14,424 nt of DNA. It comes from Candidatus Krumholzibacteriia bacterium (GTDB taxonomy: Bacteria; Krumholzibacteriota; Krumholzibacteriia; LZORAL124-64-63). How positions within the stretch are numbered: position 1 is the first letter of the stretch; each line of letters starts with the position of its first letter. Below are positions 6,561 through 12,451 of the stretch, in pieces. A model generated the notes under the pieces. The model did no database searches and was not told the DNA's origin. It saw only the letters and a list, made by a program, of their open reading frames with translations. The stretch lies in NCBI GenBank assembly GCA_029935695.1, contig JAOZJV010000023.1:1-14424 (forward strand), in the 5' to 3' direction. The position numbers were made by a program, and so were the translations under genes.

Positions 6561-7745
6561 ATGGGCCTGTTGGACAAAGTTTCTAATTTTACAACTGCCA
6601 GGGAATTGATGGCCGCCGGAGCCTACAATTTTTTCCGGGTGATTGAGTCAGCCCAGGAAAATACTGTCCGGTACAAGGGCCATGAAATCATCATGCTGGG
6701 CAGCAACAACTACCTGGGACTGACCAACCATCCCCGGGTGAAAGAAGCTGCTGCCAACGCCATCACCAAGTATGGCACCGGTACTGCCGGCAGTCGCTTC
6801 CTGAACGGGACTCTTGATATCCATATCGAACTGGAAGAAAAGCTGGCTGCTCTGGTCGGCAAGGAAAAGGCCCTGGTTTTTTCCACCGGATTCATGGTCA
6901 ATCAAGGAGTGCTGAGCTCTCTGGTGACCCGCAAGGAAGCCATCATCGTCGACCGCACCGATCACGCCTCCATCATCGATGGTGCCCGTCTCAGCTTTGG
7001 TGATGTGCGCAAGTACCGCCACAACGACATGGAAAATCTCGAGCTGGTCCTCAATAAAGAAAAGGACACCAACAAGCTGGTCATCGTCGATGGCGTATTT
7101 TCCATGGAAGGCGACATCGCCAAACTTCCGGAAATTGTGGCCCTTTGCAAGAAATACGATGCTTTCCTGATGGTTGACGACGCCCACGGCGTTGGTGTGC
7201 TGGGCGATCATGGCCGCGGCACCTGCAACCACTTCGGTTTGACCGATGATGCGGGCCTGATCATGGGCACCTTCAGCAAATCCCTCGCTTCAGTGGGTGG
7301 GTTTGTGGCCGGCGATGAAGATGTGATGCATTTCATCCAGCACCACAGCCGGGCCCTGATGTTCTCGGCCAGCATGCCCCCCGCGTCGGTGGCCTCGGTT
7401 TCCGCCGCCCTTGATGTGATGGTGGAAGAGACCTGGCGGCACGACGCCCTGTGGCGCAACAACGACATCATGCGCGAGCGCCTGAAAGATGCCGGCTTTG
7501 ACACCGGTCCCAGCGAAACTCCCATCATCCCTGCGGTGGTCGGCGAAGACATGGCTGCTTTCCAGATGTGCAGCCGCATGGCTGAAGAAGGCGTCTTCGT
7601 GAACCCTGTGGTCAGCCCGGCCGTGGACAAGGGCAATGCCCTGATCCGCCTGAGCCTGATGGCGACCCACACCGAAGACGAGATCAACAAAGCCATGGAC
7701 ATCATGGCCCGTGTTGGCCGCGAACTGGGTATTGTCAACAAGTAG
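6561..7745 (+). CDS. spt: Serine palmitoyltransferase (alpha-oxoamine synthase)
   Basis: A 394-residue fold-type I PLP enzyme that condenses L-serine with an acyl thioester to 3-oxosphinganine, the committed step to sphingolipids. Its sequence tracks the Bacteroides enzyme closely: start 'MGLLDK', 'GSNNYLGLT', 'GTGTAGSRFLNGTLDIH', 'LVIVDGVFSMEGD', and C-terminal 'RLSLMATHTEDEI'. Catalytic residues are His135 ('DRTDHASI'), Asp206 and His209 ('VDDAHG') and Schiff-base Lys240 ('GTFSKSLAS'). The Asp-His-Lys spacing (3 and 31 residues) equals that of Sphingomonas SPT (D231, H234, K265). ATG 6561 is preferred over ATG 6552 because SD AGGGAG (6545-6550) is 10 nt from the former and only 1 nt from the latter, and the family begins at MGLL. 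2-Amino-3-ketobutyrate ligase and AONS are less likely because SPT-type motifs run the whole length and sphingolipid-type genes follow. Confidence 0.9.
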   Translation: MGLLDKVSNFTTARELMAAGAYNFFRVIESAQENTVRYKGHEIIMLGSNNYLGLTNHPRVKEAAANAITKYGTGTAGSRFLNGTLDIHIELEEKLAALVGKEKALVFSTGFMVNQGVLSSLVTRKEAIIVDRTDHASIIDGARLSFGDVRKYRHNDMENLELVLNKEKDTNKLVIVDGVFSMEGDIAKLPEIVALCKKYDAFLMVDDAHGVGVLGDHGRGTCNHFGLTDDAGLIMGTFSKSLASVGGFVAGDEDVMHFIQHHSRALMFSASMPPASVASVSAALDVMVEETWRHDALWRNNDIMRERLKDAGFDTGPSETPIIPAVVGEDMAAFQMCSRMAEEGVFVNPVVSPAVDKGNALIRLSLMATHTEDEINKAMDIMARVGRELGIVNK

Positions 7746-7764
7746 TTCCGCCCTGTCTGTGGCT

Positions 7765-7788
7765 TTTGCTGTGGCGTTTGCTGCGGCG
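7765..7788. repeat. Imperfect 12-bp tandem duplication
   Basis: TTTGCTGTGGCG (7765-7776) is followed directly by TTTGCTGCGGCG (7777-7788), one mismatch apart. It lies in the spacer after spt. Probably a slippage duplication; no function is claimed. Confidence 0.5.
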
Positions 7789-7799
7789 TTCAGGAATAC

Positions 7800-7828
7800 C
7801 GGGCGGTCCCAGCGGGCCGCCCGATTTT
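7800..7828 (+). terminator. Weak terminator-like hairpin (attenuator) between spt and the acyltransferase gene
   Basis: A 10-bp GC-rich stem (7800-7809 with 7814-7823, one G-U pair) with a CAGC tetraloop is followed only by ATTTT. That is a short U-tract for an intrinsic terminator. It would more likely reduce than stop read-through, or protect the 3' end of the spt message, giving more SPT than downstream enzymes. Confidence 0.5.
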
Positions 7829-7862
7829 GTAAATGAAAGTTCGATTTCTTCAGGAGGAAGTC

Positions 7863-8987
7863 ATGTCGTTCACCATAACGCGGGTCAAAGGCAAGCAGGA
7901 TCTCAATACTTTTCTTCAATTGCCCTACCGTATTTACCGTGATGATCCTCATCAGGTTTATCCTCTGCTCGACGAATTGAAGCACTTCTTTGACCGGGAC
8001 AAGAATCCCTTTTTCAACCATGCGGTGGCTGAACAATGGATTGCCCGGGACGCATCCGGCACCGTGGTGGGCCGCATCGCCGCTGCCGTCGACAAGTACA
8101 ACAATGACCATCAGAAAGAAGAAGTCGGGTTCTTCGGTTTCTACGAAGCGGACGACAATCTGGAGCTGGCCACCCTGTTGCTCGAAACAGCTCGGGCGTG
8201 GATTGCTGACCAGGGCATGCAGACCATGCGCGGCCCCGGCTGTTTCACTTCGAATCACGATTGGTTTGGGGTCCAGGTAGACGGTCTTTTCAACAGGCCG
8301 GTCCTGGGCATGCCCTACAACCCTCCCTACTACCAGCAGCATTTCGAAAATTTTGGTTTGCTGAAAGCCAAGGACTTATTTGCCTGGCACATGGAATCAG
8401 ATGGCGATATTCCCAAAAAGATTGAGCGCCTGATCACCAAAGTCATCGAGCGGCCCGGGCTGAAAATCCGCTCCATTGACATGAGCCGTTTCGATGAAGA
8501 AGCCAACCTGCTGCGCACCCTTTACAATGAAAGCTGGAGCCAGAACTGGGGTTTCATCCCCATGGATGACGCAGACTTTGCCTACAGCGCCAAAGACCTG
8601 AAGAGCATGGTTGACCCAACCTACATTCTGATTGCTGAGCTGGAAGGCAAACCGGTGGGCTTTTCGGTGACCTTTCCCGACTTCAACATTGCCACCCAAC
8701 CCATGAAAGGGCGCATGTATCCTTTCGGTTGGCTGAAATTTCTGCTGGCCAAACGTAATGTCAAATACGCCCGCATGCCCCTGATGGGCGTGCTGCCTGA
8801 TTACCGCAAACTGGGTGTGGACATGGCCCTGGTGTACCGCTCTCTGCAAGCCGTGTTTGCCAATGGCATCACTGCCGGTGAGTGCTCCTGGATTCTTGAG
8901 GACAACAAAGCCATGAACCGCATCCTTGAAGGATACGGGGCCAACATGTACAAGACCTACCGCATTTACGAGAAGCCTGTGGCATGA
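7863..8987 (+). CDS. bcerS: GNAT-fold N-acyltransferase, probable bacterial ceramide synthase
   Basis: A 374-residue protein of the long GNAT-like acyltransferase family often annotated as hypothetical. ATG 7863 follows SD AGGAGG (7852-7857) by 5 nt. Recognisable blocks are 'LPYRIYRDDP' (20-29), 'GRIAAAVDKYNNDH' (70-83), 'VGFFGFYE' (88-95), 'MRGPGCFTSNHDWFG' (122-136), 'YNESWSQNWGFIPM' (221-234), the CoA-loop-like 'MGVLPDYRKLGVDMAL' (308-323), and 'ECSWILEDNKAMNRIL' (340-355). The Caulobacter ceramide synthase bCerS is a GNAT-type acyltransferase that N-acylates 3-oxosphinganine. Position after spt and a 4-bp ATGA overlap with a CerR-like reductase point to the same job here (inference; sequence alone gives only the acyltransferase fold). 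No membrane segment or acyl carrier protein gene is visible. Confidence 0.68.
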   Translation: MSFTITRVKGKQDLNTFLQLPYRIYRDDPHQVYPLLDELKHFFDRDKNPFFNHAVAEQWIARDASGTVVGRIAAAVDKYNNDHQKEEVGFFGFYEADDNLELATLLLETARAWIADQGMQTMRGPGCFTSNHDWFGVQVDGLFNRPVLGMPYNPPYYQQHFENFGLLKAKDLFAWHMESDGDIPKKIERLITKVIERPGLKIRSIDMSRFDEEANLLRTLYNESWSQNWGFIPMDDADFAYSAKDLKSMVDPTYILIAELEGKPVGFSVTFPDFNIATQPMKGRMYPFGWLKFLLAKRNVKYARMPLMGVLPDYRKLGVDMALVYRSLQAVFANGITAGECSWILEDNKAMNRILEGYGANMYKTYRIYEKPVA

Positions 8988-9976
8988 ACCAGGGGCTGAT
9001 TGCTCTGACCGGAGGCACCGGTTTTCTGGGAAGTCATATTGCCGACATCCTGCTGGCACGCGGATATTCCGTGCGGACTTCCGTGCGCCCCTCAAGCAAT
9101 CATCGCTGGATTGAAGGCAAGGGCATTGAAACCCAGGTGGTGGACCTGAGCAATGCAGAGGCATGTGACCATTTTCTGGAAGGCGCCTCGGGGTTGATTC
9201 ACTGCGCCGGCGCAGTGACCGCCACCAGCGAAGATCAGTACCGGCAGGCCAATGTTGTGACCACGGTAAACCTTCTGGCCCGCGCCCGGGTGGCCTGGGC
9301 TGACCGAACTGACAACCCCGCGTTTATTCTGATTTCCAGCATGGCCGCCCATGGACCCGCTGGTATCGACTCTCCCGCCGTGGAAACAAATACTCCTTCG
9401 CCCATCACCGCTTACGGACGCAGCAAATTGGCAGCCGAAAAAGCAGTGCTCAGCGCCGAAGGGAATTTTCGCAGGGCCATTCTTCGTCCCCCATCCCTGT
9501 ACGGACCACGGGATCCAGAATTTCTGCCTCTATTCAAAGCCGCCACCAAGGGCATCACCGCCCGCCTGGGCCGGTCCATGACCGGGTTGAGCCTGGTTGA
9601 TGGCCGGGACGCAGCCTCGGCAGCGGTGGCTTTATTGCAATGCCAGCAGGCCCATGGGGCCTTCTTTGTGGATGATGGCAAAGTTGGTTACAACTGGGAC
9701 GAACTGGCCGCGGTGCTGAGCTCAGTTTCAGGAAAAAAAATCCGGACTCTTCAGGTGCCGCTGGTGTTACTGAAGATGGCCGCGGCCTTGCTGGGCCGCC
9801 GCCGTTCTGCTTCCTCGCCGGTGCTGAACCCGGACCGGATCAGTGATCTGGAATCGGTGGGCTGGGTTTGTGACGGAAGTCTTTTGCAACAAGTCACCGG
9901 CTGGACTCCCGCGCTGGACGCCACCCGGGGATTCACCGACACCATGCAATTTTTCAAGGAACAGGATTGGCTTTGA
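8984..9976 (+). CDS. cerR: Extended SDR (NAD-dependent epimerase family), probable ceramide reductase CerR
   Basis: A 330-residue extended short-chain dehydrogenase. The nucleotide-binding motif T-G-G-T-G-F-L-G lies at 9-16. The catalytic set is Ser118/Ser119 ('LISSMAAHGP'), Tyr144 and Lys148 ('AYGRSKLAAEKA'), followed by 'ILRPPSLYGPRD'. These belong to the epimerase/3-beta-HSD branch rather than classical FabG-like SDRs. Caulobacter CerR is also in this branch and reduces 3-oxo-ceramide to dihydroceramide. The start overlaps the acyltransferase stop as ATGA, so the two are translationally coupled, and the PAP2 gene overlaps its 3' end. Sugar-epimerase or flavonoid-reductase-like activity cannot be excluded from sequence, but the neighbours make the sphingolipid role the best reading. 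Confidence 0.72.
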   Translation: MNQGLIALTGGTGFLGSHIADILLARGYSVRTSVRPSSNHRWIEGKGIETQVVDLSNAEACDHFLEGASGLIHCAGAVTATSEDQYRQANVVTTVNLLARARVAWADRTDNPAFILISSMAAHGPAGIDSPAVETNTPSPITAYGRSKLAAEKAVLSAEGNFRRAILRPPSLYGPRDPEFLPLFKAATKGITARLGRSMTGLSLVDGRDAASAAVALLQCQQAHGAFFVDDGKVGYNWDELAAVLSSVSGKKIRTLQVPLVLLKMAAALLGRRRSASSPVLNPDRISDLESVGWVCDGSLLQQVTGWTPALDATRGFTDTMQFFKEQDWL

Positions 9977-10899
9977 CACTTCAACGCAGACTGGTGGAAC
10001 TTTCCCTGCGGCGCATGAACATTGACCGCTGGGTGGTGGTGTATTTACTGGTGAGCGCTTTTTTCCCTTTCCTGCGCCCCGGAGTTTACCCCAGCCCCGT
10101 CACCAACGCCCTGGTCCATGCCGCCATGTCGGTGGCCATTTGGTTCATCCCTCCCATGTTGCGCTGCTCCAAACATTTCATCCTGCGATTGTTCGGAGAA
10201 ATTTACATCCCCTTCATCTTCCCGTTTTTCTACGCGGAAATGGAATACATGGGCCTCATTTTCTTCGATTTCGAAAACAGCATGGACCCGGCCCTGATCA
10301 AAATCGAGCAGGCTATTTTCGGATGCCAGCCCAGCCTGGAGTGGTCCCGCGTATGGCCCTGGCCCTGGTTTCATGAGTTGATGGAGATGGCCTATTTCTC
10401 CTATTACTTTTTGGCGGTGGCTTTTCTGGTGCTGGTCTTCCGCGCCAAAGGCATTGCTAAGGATGAACGTTGGGATGCCGTGCGTTCTTTCATCCGCGAC
10501 CTGAGTACGGTCATGCTCATTTGCTACATGATGTACACTTTGTTTCCCGCCTGGGGACCCAAATATTTCAAGGCCGGCTATGTGAATGTAGGCGGATGGA
10601 TCTTCACCGATATCATGCACTACATTCATGATAACGGAGCTCTTTTGGGAGCTGCTTTTCCTTCCAGTCATGTGGCGGCCTCCATGGTTCCCTGGTGGCA
10701 CACCTGGAAACATTTCCCTCAGCACCGCTGGTGGATGACAACCATCTTCGTGCTGCTGAGCATGAGCACGGTGTACAACCGGTACCATTATGTGATTGAT
10801 GTTTTTGCCGGGTTGATTCTGGGCGCCCTGGTGATGTATTTCGGAAGTCGGCTGGGGGATGTGGCCAGGGATCGATTGAAGAACCAGTGTCCTTCCTAG
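9967..10899 (+). CDS. PAP2/AUR1-like membrane phosphatase or phosphotransferase
   Basis: A 310-residue polytopic protein with about six hydrophobic segments. Two PAP2 active-site blocks are clear: 'FPSSH' (231-235, His235) and Arg272-Tyr-His274-Tyr-Val-Ile-Asp278 followed by 'FAGLILGAL', with the H-x3-D spacing typical of the PAP2_3/AUR1 group. The usual first PAP2 block (K-x6-RP) is not evident; 'FPAWGPKYF' stands in that region, also AUR1-like. AUR1 moves phosphoinositol from phosphatidylinositol to ceramide, while other relatives dephosphorylate lipid phosphates. Being coupled to ceramide-type genes, it is a candidate for adding or trimming the ceramide head group (inference). Start is TTG 9967 (AAGGA 6 nt upstream) or TTG 9973, which would overlap the upstream stop as TTGA (AGGA 6 nt upstream); ATG 10015 is a third option. 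A strong terminator follows. Confidence 0.8.
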   Translation: MALTLQRRLVELSLRRMNIDRWVVVYLLVSAFFPFLRPGVYPSPVTNALVHAAMSVAIWFIPPMLRCSKHFILRLFGEIYIPFIFPFFYAEMEYMGLIFFDFENSMDPALIKIEQAIFGCQPSLEWSRVWPWPWFHELMEMAYFSYYFLAVAFLVLVFRAKGIAKDERWDAVRSFIRDLSTVMLICYMMYTLFPAWGPKYFKAGYVNVGGWIFTDIMHYIHDNGALLGAAFPSSHVAASMVPWWHTWKHFPQHRWWMTTIFVLLSMSTVYNRYHYVIDVFAGLILGALVMYFGSRLGDVARDRLKNQCPS

Positions 10900-10919
10900 A
10901 GCATCACTGCTAATAATTT

Positions 10920-10957
10920 AAAAAACTCCGGAGCCAATGGACTCCGGAGTTTTTTTT
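10920..10957. terminator. Strong intrinsic terminator, usable in both directions
   Basis: The arms AAAAAACTCCGGAG (10920-10933) and CTCCGGAGTTTTTT (10942-10955) are perfect complements around an 8-nt loop, followed by a T-run to 10957. It closes the sphingolipid-type operon. The A-run on the other side lets it also end the convergent fmdB transcript. Confidence 0.95.
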
Positions 10958-10991
10958 CTGGCAGCTCACGGCTGCCACTTAATTCCTAACC

Positions 10992-11204
10992 TCAGGTGAA
11001 CCCACCACTGCCGCAGCCACCGCCGCCGCCGGCCATGCCGCCGCCAATGCCACTGCCTCCGGTGGCAAACGAGGAGAAACCGCGTTCGACGCGCTTGGAA
11101 TTGCAGGCCGGACATTTCACCTTGCCATCGTTCAACTCGGCAATGGTCACCAGGTCTTCAAAATTGTGCCCGCACTTTTTGCAGGTGAATTCAAACAGCG
11201 GCAC
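10992..11204 (-). CDS. fmdB: FmdB-family zinc-ribbon protein
   Basis: A 70-residue FmdB-type zinc ribbon. Four cysteines form two knuckles, Cys8-Lys-Lys-Cys11-Gly and Cys31-Pro-Ala-Cys34, presumably binding one zinc. The tail is low-complexity Gly-rich and ends 'GCGSGGFT', as is common in the family. The start is GTG 11204, with SD GGAGG (11212-11216) 7 nt upstream and the standard N-terminus 'MPLFEFTC'. FmdB was named for a putative regulator near formamidase/amidase genes, but its true role is unknown. The gene follows a small membrane-protein frame, with which it probably shares a promoter and transcript; if that frame is read through its TGA the gap is only 17 nt. Confidence 0.93.
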   Translation of the reverse strand: MPLFEFTCKKCGHNFEDLVTIAELNDGKVKCPACNSKRVERGFSSFATGGSGIGGGMAGGGGGCGSGGFT

Positions 11205-11221
11205 AGCGCCACCTCCAGCAT

Positions 11222-11395
11222 TTATTCCAGTTTTTGGGGTTGGTCGGATTCCTTTGAATCCTGAGTCTTTTCCAATGGGGGCCGATCACCGATCGAGCAG
11301 GCATTGGGGCCTCAACCAGGCTGCAAGCCCAACTTGGGGAATACAAAATTCACCACAACAAAGTATAAGACCACGAAAATGATCAGTTCGAGCAT
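11222..11395 (-). CDS. Small membrane protein with in-frame TGA, candidate selenoprotein
   Basis: ATG 11395 is preceded by SD AGGAG (11403-11407) at 7 nt and, further up, by a good promoter. The first 27 codons encode a hydrophobic, membrane-spanning segment ('MLELIIFVVLYFVVVNFVF') and then 'PKLGLQPG'. Codon 28 is TGA (11312-11314). Beyond it the same frame stays open for 29 codons with a hydrophilic, charged tail ('GPNACSIGDRPPLEKTQDSK...') to TAA at 11222-11224, which lies 17 nt before fmdB. If TGA is read as selenocysteine the product is 57 aa with Sec28 and Cys33. A hairpin fitting a bacterial SECIS follows the TGA. Alternatives are a 27-residue peptide ending at TGA, a nonsense mutation or sequencing error, or a UGA-reassigned code, though no other gene here has internal TGA. 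I do not recognise the family. Confidence 0.5.
11272..11307 (-). promoter_or_regulatory. SECIS-like stem-loop downstream of the in-frame TGA
   Basis: In the mRNA, CCAAUG (11307-11302) pairs with CAUUGG (11277-11272). Inside, CGAUC (11295-11291) pairs with GAUCG (11287-11283) around a GGU apical loop, extendable by one U-G pair. The loop begins 21 nt after the UGA. Bacterial SECIS elements place a G-containing apical loop at about this distance (17-18 nt in E. coli fdhF). The internal loop is C-rich and the bulged U of fdhF is not obvious. Confidence 0.4.
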
Positions 11396-11476
11396 GCACG
11401 ATCTCCTGAAATTCCACACGTATCCCCAGGCGGAAACGTTGGTGTATTGATCTGCTTGATTGATTGATTAGCTTTC

Positions 11477-11504
11477 AAGATAAACCAGGATCACTTTCTG
11501 TCAA
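11477..11504 (-). promoter_or_regulatory. Predicted sigma70 promoter of the small membrane protein-fmdB transcript
   Basis: On the minus strand a consensus TTGACA (11504-11499) is followed after 16 bp by TATCTT (11482-11477). Transcription would start near 11470, giving a leader of about 75 nt before ATG 11395. It lies downstream of the SDR stop codon (11530) and so serves the small gene and fmdB. Confidence 0.6.
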
Positions 11505-11529
11505 GGCCATCACCCGTCAAATAATACAT

Positions 11530-12342
11530 TTAGAATGTTTTTTTGACCCAGCCGCCATCTGAAACAATGCACTGGCCCGTCAAATAACCCGCCCGCTGAG
11601 ACATCAGGAACAGGATAAGTGCTGCCAGCTCTTCGGGTTCACCCAATCGGCCAGCAGGAATTTCATCAGTCCAGCCGGAAACAACATCTTCTGCGGTGCA
11701 GCCGGTCTGCTCCATCTTTTTGGCAATCAAACGCTGCACGGCGCTGGTATTGTGGAATCCCGGAGCCACAGAATTGACCGTGACGCCGAAGGCCGCGGCT
11801 TCATCGGAAAGGGCTTTGGTCAGGGCCTGCACCGCCGGACGCAAGACACTGGAAAGCATGAGGTTTTCCACCGGTTGAACCACGCTGACAGAGGTGATCT
11901 GCACAATGCGCCCCCAGCCCCGCTGCTTCATGCCCGGCAGAACCAGCCTGCAAAGCCGCACCGCACTTTCGAAGGTCAGCTCGTAAGCCTGGCGCCAGGC
12001 TTTCAAATCCATGTCGTCAAAATTTCCCGCCGGGGGGCCGCCCGCATTGACAAGCATCATATCCACCGGGCCCAGTTCTGTTTCGGTCAGGGAAATGAAA
12101 TCCCGCACGGCAATGTCGTCGGTGACATCCAGGGTCCTTGCCAGCACCGATCCCGACATACCACCCCAGGCCATCTGGCCCGCCTCGCGCACATCTTCGG
12201 CAGTGGTAGCCAGATCATCGGAGTTGCGGGCGCACAAGGCCACCTTCGCTCCTTCGGCCGCCAACTCCATGGCCACCGCCCGACCAAAGCCACGGCTGGC
12301 TGCCATCACCAGAGCCGTTTTTCCCTTAAGTCCCAAATCCAT
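11530..12342 (-). CDS. Atypical short-chain dehydrogenase/reductase (FabG-like fold)
   Basis: A 270-residue classical-length SDR. ATG 12342 is set by SD AGGAGG (12352-12357) at 9 nt; the upstream open frame to 12489 is not family-like. The Rossmann turn reads 'MAASRGFGRAVA' (13-24), lacking the usual leading TG. 'VNAGGPP' (98-104) matches the NAG motif, and 'VTVNSVAPGF' and the C-terminal 'YLTGQCIVSDGGW' are standard. The active-site helix is unusual: aligned on 'AVQALTKAL', the Tyr and Lys of Y-x3-K are Ser164 and Arg168. A subgroup of bacterial SDRs shares such a replacement; their substrates are poorly known, so no reaction is assigned. It is divergent from the metallopeptidase gene, 109 bp apart. 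Confidence 0.87.
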   Translation of the reverse strand: MDLGLKGKTALVMAASRGFGRAVAMELAAEGAKVALCARNSDDLATTAEDVREAGQMAWGGMSGSVLARTLDVTDDIAVRDFISLTETELGPVDMMLVNAGGPPAGNFDDMDLKAWRQAYELTFESAVRLCRLVLPGMKQRGWGRIVQITSVSVVQPVENLMLSSVLRPAVQALTKALSDEAAAFGVTVNSVAPGFHNTSAVQRLIAKKMEQTGCTAEDVVSGWTDEIPAGRLGEPEELAALILFLMSQRAGYLTGQCIVSDGGWVKKTF

Positions 12343-12389
12343 GCTGCCACCCCTCCTGCATAAAAAACCACACTCCATCACAGATTCAG

Positions 12390-12418
12390 ACCATACCACG
12401 GAAGGGCACACCTGTTGC
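12390..12418 (-). promoter_or_regulatory. Possible extended -10 promoter of the SDR gene
   Basis: On the minus strand TATGGT (12395-12390) is preceded directly by TGG (12398-12396), matching an extended -10 (TGn). A weak -35, GCAACA (12418-12413), lies 17 bp upstream. Transcription would start about 40 nt before ATG 12342. The call is tentative. Confidence 0.3.
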
Positions 12419-12451
12419 ATGTTTTTTACACAGAAGCCCCCCAGAGAAACA

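Noticed and set aside
7290..8342. Minus-strand 350-codon open frame across the spt/acyltransferase junction
   Set aside because: It lies opposite two strongly supported genes and reads as a shadow rich in His/Val without motifs.
10045..10788. Minus-strand 247-codon open frame opposite the PAP2 gene
   Set aside because: It is a His-rich antisense shadow of a clearly membrane-type gene with conserved PAP2 motifs on the plus strand.
11455..11469. TGAT tetranucleotide run as a phase-variation tract
   Set aside because: Only three to four repeats, located in the leader just downstream of the predicted promoter; too short to call.
12011..12451. Long open frame upstream of the metallopeptidase start
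   Set aside because: It is antisense to the SDR gene and its translation is rich in low-complexity Ser/Pro/Ala; family sequence starts after ATG 12452.
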